This document shows, piece after piece, positions 45,730 to 53,921 of a stretch of 64,000 bases of DNA. Source of the stretch: Pseudoselenomonas ruminantium (GTDB lineage: Bacteria > Bacillota > Negativicutes > Selenomonadales > Selenomonadaceae); assembly GCF_900142515.1 (NCBI RefSeq), contig NZ_FRBC01000007.1, forward strand, positions 60,935 to 124,934. Direction: 5' to 3'. How positions within the stretch are numbered: position 1 is the stretch's first letter; each line of letters begins with the position of its first letter. A program made the position numbers and the translations under genes. A model generated the notes under the pieces. That model saw only the letters and a program-made list of their open reading frames with translations. It had not been told where the DNA came from and searched no databases.

Positions 45730-45810
45730 TTAGTTTTCGTCTGCTGTGCGCATATCACGCCCAACATAGCGTCCAGCAAAGAAGCAAATTCCCTTGCGAA
45801 TGCGCAACAT
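45730..45810 (-). CDS. Possible 26-residue peptide after gmhB
   Basis: An ATG at 45810 opens 26 codons (MLRIRKGICFFAGRYVGRD and seven more). AGGA lies six bases ahead, within the gmhB stop region. The peptide is basic and ends before the terminator. It may be a real small gene or chance; I cannot assign a function. Confidence 0.25.
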   Translation of the reverse strand: MLRIRKGICFFAGRYVGRDMRTADEN

Positions 45811-45813
45811 GCA

Positions 45814-46353
45814 TTATCCTAATGTTTTCACCGACGTATCTATCGCTTTTATCCGCTCCAACAGGCTGCCCTTTACATAGCGAATGCCTGTAAGTCCTGC
45901 CCGTTGGGCGCATTCCATATCCCTGTCGCTGTCTCCTACGAAATAAGATTGTGACCGGTCAATATGGAATCTTTTGCAAGCTTCATCGATCATGCCGGTA
46001 TCCGGCTTGCGGCAGGTACAGACTTTCCGATAGGCTGGCAGCGGTCCCTGAGGATGATGCGGACAGTAGTAAAGAGCATCCAGATGGGCGCCGATTTTCG
46101 CCAGATCCTGATTCATCCAGTCGTAGATTATCTTCACGTCTTCTTCTGGATAATAGCCTCTGGCCACACCGCTCTGATTGGTAGCCAGAATCGCCAGATA
46201 CCCCCGGTCATTGACATATTTGATGGCCTCCCTGGCATCCTCGATCCAGATGAAATCCTCCGTACGATGCAGGTACTCCGTATCAACATTAAGCGTACCG
46301 TCCCGGTCAAAGAAAACTGCCTTTGCTTTATTCGTTGTAGTCAAAGTATCCAC
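45814..46353 (-). CDS. gmhB: D-glycero-beta-D-manno-heptose-1,7-bisphosphate 7-phosphatase
   Basis: This 179-residue HAD-family enzyme carries the nucleophile motif FFDRDGTLNVD, ATNQSGVARGYY, the zinc-binding cluster CPHHPQGPLPAYRKVCTCRKP and VGDSDRDMECAQRAG. It removes the 7-phosphate in ADP-heptose synthesis. The gene overlaps the end of hldD by 26 bases if started at the GTG at 46353; a TTG at 46344 with AAGGTGG upstream is another option. It is the last of the heptose genes before the terminator. Confidence 0.94.
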   Translation of the reverse strand: MDTLTTTNKAKAVFFDRDGTLNVDTEYLHRTEDFIWIEDAREAIKYVNDRGYLAILATNQSGVARGYYPEEDVKIIYDWMNQDLAKIGAHLDALYYCPHHPQGPLPAYRKVCTCRKPDTGMIDEACKRFHIDRSQSYFVGDSDRDMECAQRAGLTGIRYVKGSLLERIKAIDTSVKTLG

Positions 46354-47314
46354 CTTTGTCCAGGAAATCTACATATTCCTTCACCGCATCTTCCATTTCG
46401 TAGAAGCCTTCATTGTAGCCGGAAGCCAGCAGATTGGTGTCATCTGCTTCGGTGTAGTTCTGATACTTGCCCTTGAGCACCTCGGGGAACTCCCGATAGG
46501 TTATTTCACCCTTGCCCATAGCAGCAATCACCGCATTCGCAACCTCATTGTACGTATGGGCATGACCTGTGCCGCAGTTATAGATGCCGCTCTGGCCTTT
46601 GTTCTCCCAGAACCAGAGATTGACCTTGACCACATCCTTTACGTAGACAAAGTCCCGGCGCTGCTCGCCGTCCTTGACCGGCTGACCGTCAATCTCGCCC
46701 CAGCCCTGGAACAGGCGAACCTTGCCCGTTTCGTTTATCTGATTGTAAAGCTGATAGAAGATTGAAGCCATCTTGCCCTTATGATGTTCCTGCGGGCCAT
46801 AGACATTGAAATACTTCAGCCCTACAATCTGGCTGCGAGCCTCCGGCATCACCTGACGCACATAGCGGTCAAAGGCCAACTTGGAAAAAGCATAGGGATT
46901 CAGTGCATCCTCGCACTCATCCCCTTCCCGGAAACCATTCCTGCCGCTGCCATAGGTGGACGCCGAAGACGCATAGAGGAACGGGATGCGATGCTGCAGG
47001 CAGAAATGCAGCAGGGACTTGGAATACTCATAGTTCACCCGCATCATGTAATTCACATCATATTCCATCGTATCCGAGCAGGCGCCCTCATGGAATACGG
47101 CATCGATATCCGTGCCATCAAAATCATCATTTTCGATACTCTGCAGGAAATCGTCCTTATGCTGATAGTCGATGAACTTCAGGCCACGCAGATTCTTGTA
47201 ATTCTGCCCGTCCTTGAGGTCATCCACCACCAGGATATCCGTGCGGCCACGGCGATTGAGTTCCTTGACAATATTGCTGCCGATAAATCCGGCACCACCA
47301 GTTACGATAATCAT
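46328..47314 (-). CDS. hldD: ADP-L-glycero-D-manno-heptose 6-epimerase
   Basis: The 328-residue SDR-type enzyme has the Rossmann motif VTGGAGFIGSNIVKEL, the catalytic serine region LYASSASTYG, Tyr-x3-Lys in NPYAFSKLAFD, and YFNVYGPQE. It makes ADP-L,D-heptose, the donor for the two GT9 enzymes encoded upstream. GGGAGG precedes the ATG. The neighbours on both sides are from the same pathway. Confidence 0.96.
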   Translation of the reverse strand: MIIVTGGAGFIGSNIVKELNRRGRTDILVVDDLKDGQNYKNLRGLKFIDYQHKDDFLQSIENDDFDGTDIDAVFHEGACSDTMEYDVNYMMRVNYEYSKSLLHFCLQHRIPFLYASSASTYGSGRNGFREGDECEDALNPYAFSKLAFDRYVRQVMPEARSQIVGLKYFNVYGPQEHHKGKMASIFYQLYNQINETGKVRLFQGWGEIDGQPVKDGEQRRDFVYVKDVVKVNLWFWENKGQSGIYNCGTGHAHTYNEVANAVIAAMGKGEITYREFPEVLKGKYQNYTEADDTNLLASGYNEGFYEMEDAVKEYVDFLDKGGYFDYNE

Positions 47315-47329
47315 GAAAACAGCCTCCCT

Positions 47330-48307
47330 TTATTTCAAGACATCCAACAATTCTTCTTTGCTTACAGCATAAGTGCCCAGCTTTGCCACTACCACGCTGG
47401 CAGCGAGATTGGCCATGCAGGCACTCACTTCCGGCTCCAGGCCTCCGGCCAGCCCAAGCGCAAACACGCCGATCACTGTGTCACCGGCGCCGGATACATC
47501 AAACACTTCCTGCGCCTTGGTCGGAATATGCTGGGCACTGTCTTTCATGATCAGCGACATGCCGAATTCCGAACGGGTAGCCAATACCTGTTTGATGCCG
47601 AACTTATCCATCACGAAACGGGCCGCGTCCTCAATCGCCTCATCCTGGTTCTTGATTTTTTTTGGCAGAACAGCATTCAGCTCTTTGAAGTTCGGCGTGA
47701 TGTAATCTGCCCCGCGGTATTTCTCCCAATCCGTGCCCTTAGGATCTACCAGCACGGGCACGCCCTGCGCATTGGCCGCCTGAATGATCATCTGGCAGGT
47801 TTCTGCCGTACAGGCTCCCTTGCCATAATCTGAGATGATTATGGCATCCACGCCTTCACCTAAGCGGGCCGTCACAAAATTATGAAGCCGGTCAGCAAAC
47901 GCCCCAGTAACATCTTCAGCTTCCTCAAAATCCAGACGAAGCATCTGCTGATGGCCGCCAATCACTCTCAGCTTCGTAGTCGTAGGACGGTCTGTGGTGA
48001 TAAGCCCCTTATAATCAATGCCTCGGGCCGTGAATTTATCCGTCAGGCTCTGGCAGTGGTAATCATCTCCCACAAACCCGGCAATGCCAATCTGGCATTC
48101 CAGCCGCACCAGATTGTGCGCTACATTAGCTGCTCCGCCCAGGGTTTCCTTCTGGCCGGTCACATGCGTAACCGGCACCGGGGCTTCCGGGGAAATACGC
48201 GTCACTTCCCCATAGTAATACTTGTCCAGCATCACATCCCCCACCACCAGCAGACGGCAGTCTCCAGTCTTATGGGCGATGAAATCATACATGATTTTCT
48301 TATCCAT
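47330..48307 (-). CDS. rfaE1: RfaE1-type heptose-7-phosphate kinase (PfkB family), copy 1
   Basis: This 325-residue kinase has RfaE1 features: VVGDVMLDKYYYGEVTRISP, TLGGAANVAHNLVRL and the PfkB signature VFDVSGAGDTVIG near residue 265. It phosphorylates D-glycero-D-manno-heptose 7-phosphate at position 1. The adenylyltransferase half of the E. coli fusion HldE is absent here and is a separate gene at 52.5 kb. A second, equally complete kinase gene lies at 52.9 kb, which is unusual. Confidence 0.93.
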   Translation of the reverse strand: MDKKIMYDFIAHKTGDCRLLVVGDVMLDKYYYGEVTRISPEAPVPVTHVTGQKETLGGAANVAHNLVRLECQIGIAGFVGDDYHCQSLTDKFTARGIDYKGLITTDRPTTTKLRVIGGHQQMLRLDFEEAEDVTGAFADRLHNFVTARLGEGVDAIIISDYGKGACTAETCQMIIQAANAQGVPVLVDPKGTDWEKYRGADYITPNFKELNAVLPKKIKNQDEAIEDAARFVMDKFGIKQVLATRSEFGMSLIMKDSAQHIPTKAQEVFDVSGAGDTVIGVFALGLAGGLEPEVSACMANLAASVVVAKLGTYAVSKEELLDVLK

Positions 48308-48310
48308 ATG

Positions 48311-49495
48311 TCAGAATTCTCCCTTGGTCAGTTCAATCACACGGCATTGGTAATTCCCCGTATGCAAAGGCAATTTATACGCGGGCTGCCCTTGATATTC
48401 CGCCAGCAGATCCTCAACAAAATGCATGACTACCGGGACAGGGATTTTTTTCATGCAGGCCAGATTCTCCGCACCTTCCCGCGGACACTTATGGATGCCG
48501 CAAGGATGACATTTTTCCGGTGATTTCAGGAGCACGGAACGTCCATCATAAGGATAGAATCCCGGCACCGGTGAGGCACCGAACATGGTGATCACTGGCA
48601 GGTTCATGGCCACGCCGATGTGCATGGGGCCGGAATCCGTAGTCAGCATCAACGAACAATGGCGGAGCAGTCCAGCCAGCACGGCCAGGCTGACCTGCCC
48701 GGTAAAAATATGCAGGCAGGAGCTGTCCTTGTGGACCATCTGTCCGATGCATTTCTCCACGATGCTCTTATCCATCGGGCCGCCAAAAAAAGCAATCTTA
48801 TACCCCTGCTCGACCAAGCGATCGGCGCACTCAGCAAAATAACGATCCAGCCACCGCTTCGTTTCCCAGCTGGCACCGATATTGAAGGCGATGACCTTGT
48901 CCTCAGGCGCGAAGTGCTCCTGCCACAAGCGGTCTGCCTTTTGCTGGTTTTCCTCGCTCAAGACCATTTCCAAGCCGCCATCAAAGGGCTCGATGCCCAA
49001 CGTTTCCCGCAGCACCTGCAGATGCGCATGTACCTGATGTTCCCATCCCGGAACATATTTATGAGGCGGAAACATTCCCAGCGGTCCCCAGCCCACATGA
49101 TGGGCGATGGATGGATTCTGCAAGGTCTGGTCAAAGAACAGGGCAAAGAGCGGTTTGCTGTAGCCCACGATTTTTTTTGCCCCGCTGAAAGCCGCCACTG
49201 CCGAGGCACGCTCATTGCGATGAAGGTTGATCACCAAATCGAATTTCTCCGCCCGCACCTTGCCAATGAAACACCACAAGGAACGCCAGCCCTTGTCGGC
49301 GCCCTTCTTATCCATAAACAGGCACCGATCCACATGGGGATTGCACTCCACTAAGTCCCGCCAGCGGGTATCTGCCAGCAAGGTGAGCCGTGCCTGTGGG
49401 TATGCCTTGCGCAACGCACCCAGCACCGGGGTTGTCAGCATCAGATCACCAATCTGCATCAGATTGATGACCAATATATTTTGATACACCGTCAT
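48311..49495 (-). CDS. GT9 family heptosyltransferase (LPS core)
   Basis: The 394-residue protein begins with ILVINLMQIGDLMLTTPVLG, typical of WaaF/WaaQ-type enzymes, and has FNIGASWETKRWLDRYFAEC and the donor-binding TTDSGPMHIGVAMNLPVI. It adds heptose to the LPS inner core. The start at 49495 is set by GAGGAGAA just upstream; the in-frame ATG at 49528 lies within the preceding gene. A conserved CHPCGIHKCPREGAENLACM segment near residue 340 may bind a metal. A second GT9 gene lies at 51.4 kb. Confidence 0.9.
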   Translation of the reverse strand: MTVYQNILVINLMQIGDLMLTTPVLGALRKAYPQARLTLLADTRWRDLVECNPHVDRCLFMDKKGADKGWRSLWCFIGKVRAEKFDLVINLHRNERASAVAAFSGAKKIVGYSKPLFALFFDQTLQNPSIAHHVGWGPLGMFPPHKYVPGWEHQVHAHLQVLRETLGIEPFDGGLEMVLSEENQQKADRLWQEHFAPEDKVIAFNIGASWETKRWLDRYFAECADRLVEQGYKIAFFGGPMDKSIVEKCIGQMVHKDSSCLHIFTGQVSLAVLAGLLRHCSLMLTTDSGPMHIGVAMNLPVITMFGASPVPGFYPYDGRSVLLKSPEKCHPCGIHKCPREGAENLACMKKIPVPVVMHFVEDLLAEYQGQPAYKLPLHTGNYQCRVIELTKGEF

Positions 49496-51435
49496 TTCTC
49501 CTCTTTGTCTGCATGCATGATCAGCCACCAGCCCCAGGTACGCACCTGCTGCAAGAAAGGCAGCAATTTATCCTGTTCGGCTGCGCTGTCCACCGTCTCC
49601 GTCTCAGCCAGACCTTCAATCTTATCCGTGCCAACCTGCCCCATCGCTTTATCCGTCACATAAAAATCGCGATTGAATGCGGCAGGCCATTGCCCCAGCG
49701 GCGGTACTAATGATTTGTAGACAAATCCCTGCGGTGCAATCATTTCCACCAGCGTGGGCATGATACCGATATGACCACCTACGGCCTCTGCCGGCAGCAT
49801 GTCCTTTCTTACACCGGCACCATGGATGACCAGAGGCACACTCTGAAATTCAAACATGGTGGGATGGGCACCGGGATTGCTGCGCACAGCATGGTCGCCT
49901 GTGATTACGAAAAGGCTGTCCGGATATTCCGCTTCCGTCTGCCGGACAAATTCCGTGACGACCTTGTCCATGTAATAATAATGGCCCAGTTCCACCGCCA
50001 GATTATGCGGGTCGGACTCATCAGGGATCAGTTCCCGTACCTTTGCTTCCACGGCATCCACATCAAAACCTTCTGCCGCCAGATCCACATTATAGGGCGG
50101 ATGATTCGAAGTGGTCATGATCAAATGTACGGTGGGTTCTTCCTCTGTCAGATGATTTGCCAGTGCCTGAAACAGATTTCTGTCGTTGGTGCCCCAGGTA
50201 TTGGTTTTCTCTGCTTTGTAATCAGGATAGCCATAAAAGGCATCAAAGCCCTGTGCCAAAGCCAGCCGTCCGATATTATCCCAATTAGGCGTACCGCCAT
50301 ACCAGAAATCCACCTTGTACCCCAGTTCATGGAAGGGCTGTGCCAACGCGGTGGGATAGATTTCCTTGAAGCTGCGGGGCTGATAATTGACCCGCACATT
50401 GACCTCAGGAAGCCCTGTGATCATGCCGGTGATAGCCACGGATGTGAAATCTCCATTAGGCATGAAATGGGACGTATAGTAAGAATTATCCGCAGCCACC
50501 AGGCTCTTGAGGCCATCAGCGCAATGCAGATCTGCATACTTATCCAACAGCGGCCACTGTGCCCAGGTTTCCCCCAGCACGATGAAGATATGACGCGGTT
50601 TGGCAATGCTGGCACCAGCAGCCTTGCGGGTCAGATCCTGGTCCAGCTGCGCAGCTGTCAACGTCCCGGCCCGTTCTTTGTCTACACCAAAAATATCGCC
50701 CGCTCGCATGCGTTTTTCCTGATTGATTGCCCGATACATGGCCTGCACATCATCCAGGATGCATTCATTCAGGAAATCATCTCCCGTGACCGCTGCATTT
50801 TCCCAATTCACACCGGTAGCATAGGAAACACCGCCACCGAAACGGCATACCAGGATGAAGGCAGCAGTCACCAGCAAGGATACCAATGCCGCCGTTTTGG
50901 GGCGCTGTCCGCCAGAAACCGTTATGAGCGGCAAAGCCAGCAGCTTTTTCAGCCCCCAGCTCCAAATCGCAGCCAGCAGCAATGCCACCAGCAGGCCCGG
51001 CAGCAGATGATATTCATGGATCATCATGCCCAGGACTGCGGCCCGGTCATCATGCCACCCCTGAAAAACCTGCAACCCATAGGTCATACGGAATTCTTCA
51101 TAATAAGGGAAGCGGGCCAGAAACAGCACCGTCAGGATAAAGGAGCCCAACGCCCCAATCCCCCAGCGTAGTCTTGCCCCGTTGAACCTGGTAAAGACCA
51201 GTCCCGGCAAAGTCACCAGCACAAAACTCAACAGAGCAAAGCCGCCTGCACTTTTCAAAGACAAGCGCAAACCAGTGAAATTCGCCAGCAAAATATCGGC
51301 CCATCCAGCATCCGCGCTCATGGCACCCGCATATTTGGCCATGAACAGCAGGCGATAGACCGCCATCATAACCAACAGGAACAAAAACAGCCGCAGATCC
51401 AGCTGACAGTTTTTCCAATAAGCCTGCAAACGCAT
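49492..51435 (-). CDS. LtaS/MdoB-like sulfatase-fold membrane protein, paralogue
   Basis: The 647-residue protein shares plan and motifs with the one at 43.5 kb: about five membrane segments, IFIVLGETWAQWPLLDKY, a nucleophile-region GDFTSVAITGMITGLP, TTSNHPPYNVDLAAEG and LFVITGDHAVRS. It probably transfers a phospholipid-derived phosphate group to the LPS core. The gene is wedged between two GT9 heptosyltransferase genes, overlapping one by four bases and separated from the other by one base. That position argues strongly for LPS decoration. Confidence 0.85.
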   Translation of the reverse strand: MRLQAYWKNCQLDLRLFLFLLVMMAVYRLLFMAKYAGAMSADAGWADILLANFTGLRLSLKSAGGFALLSFVLVTLPGLVFTRFNGARLRWGIGALGSFILTVLFLARFPYYEEFRMTYGLQVFQGWHDDRAAVLGMMIHEYHLLPGLLVALLLAAIWSWGLKKLLALPLITVSGGQRPKTAALVSLLVTAAFILVCRFGGGVSYATGVNWENAAVTGDDFLNECILDDVQAMYRAINQEKRMRAGDIFGVDKERAGTLTAAQLDQDLTRKAAGASIAKPRHIFIVLGETWAQWPLLDKYADLHCADGLKSLVAADNSYYTSHFMPNGDFTSVAITGMITGLPEVNVRVNYQPRSFKEIYPTALAQPFHELGYKVDFWYGGTPNWDNIGRLALAQGFDAFYGYPDYKAEKTNTWGTNDRNLFQALANHLTEEEPTVHLIMTTSNHPPYNVDLAAEGFDVDAVEAKVRELIPDESDPHNLAVELGHYYYMDKVVTEFVRQTEAEYPDSLFVITGDHAVRSNPGAHPTMFEFQSVPLVIHGAGVRKDMLPAEAVGGHIGIMPTLVEMIAPQGFVYKSLVPPLGQWPAAFNRDFYVTDKAMGQVGTDKIEGLAETETVDSAAEQDKLLPFLQQVRTWGWWLIMHADKEEK

Positions 51436-51436
51436 C

Positions 51437-52453
51437 TTAGAGAATCTCCTCCACCTTCTTCAACACCTGTTCCGTCGTAATAGCCGCCAAGCAATCCAGC
51501 TGCTTTGGACAGGCCCGCTGCCAACAGTAACGGCAGGGCCGGTCAACTTCAATGGCATGGTGCAGCTGCCCATAAGGGCCATTGCGGTTCGCATCCGTAG
51601 GCCCCATGAGCATGATGGTCGGCGTCCCCAGGCCGGCAGACAGATGCACAGGCCCGGTATCACCACCTACGGTCAGGCGGGTGTTCTGCAGGATATAGGC
51701 CAACTGCTTGAAATTCGTCCGTCCTACCAGATTGAGCGGCGGTACCTCACTATGGCTGCAGATTTCTGCCGCCCGCTGCTCATCCACCATACCGCCGCCT
51801 ACCAGCACAGGAATCAGCTGGCGATCATAAAGGAAATCGGCCAGTGCGGCAAAATACTCCGTTGGCCAGCGCTTGTTTGGCCAGTTGGCTCCTACTGCCA
51901 GCACCACATAAGGATTGTCCATATTGGCACCAGCCTGCGCAAAGATCTGATGGGCCAGATTGGCCTCCCGATCCGGCACGTCCAGAGTAAACCGCACTTC
52001 ATTTACAGGACACCCCAGAGCGCGGGCTACATCCAGATAACGCTCCACAATATGACCGTTGGCATGAGCACCCACCACAGGCTTGGAGATCTTATCGCTG
52101 AATTCCCGCATGTTGCACATGCCCAGCTTCACCGGAGCCTGCCCCAAACGGGCAATGGCCGCCGATTTGAAAAGGCCTTGCAAATCCAGCACCGCATCAT
52201 AACGACGCTTTTGGATCTTGCGCTTTATGGGACCATACTCACGCAAAAAGCCCCCTATGGACTTAAATTTCTTCTTCTCAAAGAGGATGACCTCGTCAAT
52301 ATAGGGGCTCATACTAACCAATTCAAACGCAGGTGGTTCTACCACCCAGGTAATATGAGAATCAGGATATTGTTCTTTCAAAGCATAAGCCACCGGCAAT
52401 GCATGAATCACATCACCAATGGCACTTAACTTTACGATTAAAAAATTTTTCAT
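51437..52453 (-). CDS. GT9 family heptosyltransferase (LPS core), WaaC/WaaF type
   Basis: The 338-residue enzyme opens FLIVKLSAIGDVIHALPVAY, typical of heptosyltransferase I, and has VLAVGANWPNKRWPTEYF and VGGDTGPVHLSAGLGTPTIM. It transfers L,D-heptose from its ADP donor to Kdo or the first heptose of the core. It lies five bases behind the RfaE2 gene. The order adenylyltransferase, GT9, LtaS-like, GT9, kinase, epimerase, phosphatase gives a compact inner-core operon. Confidence 0.93.
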   Translation of the reverse strand: MKNFLIVKLSAIGDVIHALPVAYALKEQYPDSHITWVVEPPAFELVSMSPYIDEVILFEKKKFKSIGGFLREYGPIKRKIQKRRYDAVLDLQGLFKSAAIARLGQAPVKLGMCNMREFSDKISKPVVGAHANGHIVERYLDVARALGCPVNEVRFTLDVPDREANLAHQIFAQAGANMDNPYVVLAVGANWPNKRWPTEYFAALADFLYDRQLIPVLVGGGMVDEQRAAEICSHSEVPPLNLVGRTNFKQLAYILQNTRLTVGGDTGPVHLSAGLGTPTIMLMGPTDANRNGPYGQLHHAIEVDRPCRYCWQRACPKQLDCLAAITTEQVLKKVEEIL

Positions 52454-52457
52454 TCTC

Positions 52458-52919
52458 TTAGCTCTTTATCTTCTTGATTATATTCGTCGTCGAGCGCCCC
52501 TCTACCATATCGATAAAGGCCACCTTGCCGCCATAACTCTGCACGATCTTTGCTTCAGGCAGAGTCTCCAGCGTGTAATCACCGCCCTTGACGTAAACAT
52601 CCGGCTTGACTTCAGCGATCACAGCCTCCGCAGTCTGCTCACCGAAAAACACCACATAGTCTACGGCTTTCAGTGCACCTACGACCTTTGCCCTGTCCAT
52701 TTCACTATTGATGGGCCGTTCCGGGCCTTTCAGCCGGCGCACGGATTCATCCGTATTCAAGCCCAGGATCAGCACATCGCCTTGTGCCCTGGCGGCTTCC
52801 AGATAGGTCACATGCCCGGCATGCAGGATATCAAAGCAACCATTGGTAAAGACAACCTTTTGGCCGCCTTTACGAAGTATTTCCGCCAATTTTTCTATAT
52901 CGTTACGTTCAATGACCAT
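52458..52919 (-). CDS. rfaE2: D-glycero-beta-D-manno-heptose 1-phosphate adenylyltransferase
   Basis: This 153-residue nucleotidyltransferase corresponds to the C-terminal half of HldE. It carries TNGCFDILHAGHVTYL with the HxGH site and VKGGDYTLETLPEA. It couples AMP to heptose 1-phosphate. The ATG at 52919 has AAGGAG at the right distance; a longer in-frame version would start inside the kinase gene. The kinase that it follows ends only ten bases upstream, so this is a split HldE. Confidence 0.95.
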   Translation of the reverse strand: MVIERNDIEKLAEILRKGGQKVVFTNGCFDILHAGHVTYLEAARAQGDVLILGLNTDESVRRLKGPERPINSEMDRAKVVGALKAVDYVVFFGEQTAEAVIAEVKPDVYVKGGDYTLETLPEAKIVQSYGGKVAFIDMVEGRSTTNIIKKIKS

Positions 52920-52929
52920 AAAAACTCCT

Positions 52930-53916
52930 TTAACGCAAAGCCCGGCGCAACTCATCACTGGAAACCGTTGCCGTCCCCAGCTTGCGTACAGCAATGCCAC
53001 TGGCGATATTGCTCAGCTCAGCAGCCTTAGCCGGTTCTATACCTGCTGCCAGCGCCAGGATGACCGTAGCCACACAGGTATCACCAGCACCAGACACATC
53101 AAAGACCTCACTGCGGTCAGACACGGGAATATCGTGGATAGCGCCATCCTTTTCCAGCAGCACCATCCCTTTCTCTCCCCGGGTCACCAGGACACCATCT
53201 GCCTGCAATTCCGCCATGAGTTCCTGCCCGGCGGCAAAAATGCTTTCATCATCATCCAACTCCCGACCAACGGCAGCAGAAAGTTCCGCATCATTCTGCT
53301 TCACATAACCAATACCTTTGAACCGGTGAATATCATATCGGCTGTCCACCATACTGGGAATATCATGCGCACGGCAATAAGCAATCAACTGCTGCTGCAA
53401 GGCATCCGTAATCGTGCCTGAACCATAATCACTCAAAACAACGCCATCCATTTCAGGCAACAGCCCCTTCAGATACTGCATGATCTGGGATTCATGGGCT
53501 TTCTGCATTGGCTTGTCGCTTTCCTTGTCAATACGCACGATCTGCTGGCTTACCGTGGCCCGGCCTCCGGCTATGATCCTGGTCTTGGAAATGGTCGGAC
53601 GTTTTTCATCGCAGAATAAACCATCTGTATGGGCACCATTCGCTTCCAAGGCATCCTTCAACCCCTTGGCTGCACTATCCAGGCCCAAAAGGCCGACCGC
53701 GAAAACATTGCCCCCCAACGTGGCCACATTATTGACCACATTGGCAGCACCGCCAGCCACCACTTTTTCTCCTGCCTGCTGTAAGACCAGCACCGGAGCT
53801 TCCCTGGAAATACGGGAAATGCGGCCATCAACATAAATATCCGCCACCATATCCCCGATCACCAGGATATTCTTGCCTTGGAATTCCTCCACAATACTTG
53901 TCAATTCTTGCTTCAT
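52930..53916 (-). CDS. rfaE1: RfaE1-type heptose-7-phosphate kinase (PfkB family), copy 2
   Basis: The 328-residue kinase contains ILVIGDMVADIYVDGRISRI, VVAGGAANVVNNVATLGG and VFDVSGAGDTCVA near residue 280. It directly precedes rfaE2, the usual split arrangement, so it is the better candidate for the true heptose kinase. The other copy at 47.3 kb shares the motifs but differs in many positions, which suggests functional divergence. The start at 53916 lacks a strong ribosome-binding site and probably depends on coupling to the LptD-like gene ahead. Confidence 0.92.
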   Translation of the reverse strand: MKQELTSIVEEFQGKNILVIGDMVADIYVDGRISRISREAPVLVLQQAGEKVVAGGAANVVNNVATLGGNVFAVGLLGLDSAAKGLKDALEANGAHTDGLFCDEKRPTISKTRIIAGGRATVSQQIVRIDKESDKPMQKAHESQIMQYLKGLLPEMDGVVLSDYGSGTITDALQQQLIAYCRAHDIPSMVDSRYDIHRFKGIGYVKQNDAELSAAVGRELDDDESIFAAGQELMAELQADGVLVTRGEKGMVLLEKDGAIHDIPVSDRSEVFDVSGAGDTCVATVILALAAGIEPAKAAELSNIASGIAVRKLGTATVSSDELRRALR

Positions 53917-53921
53917 CTCTA

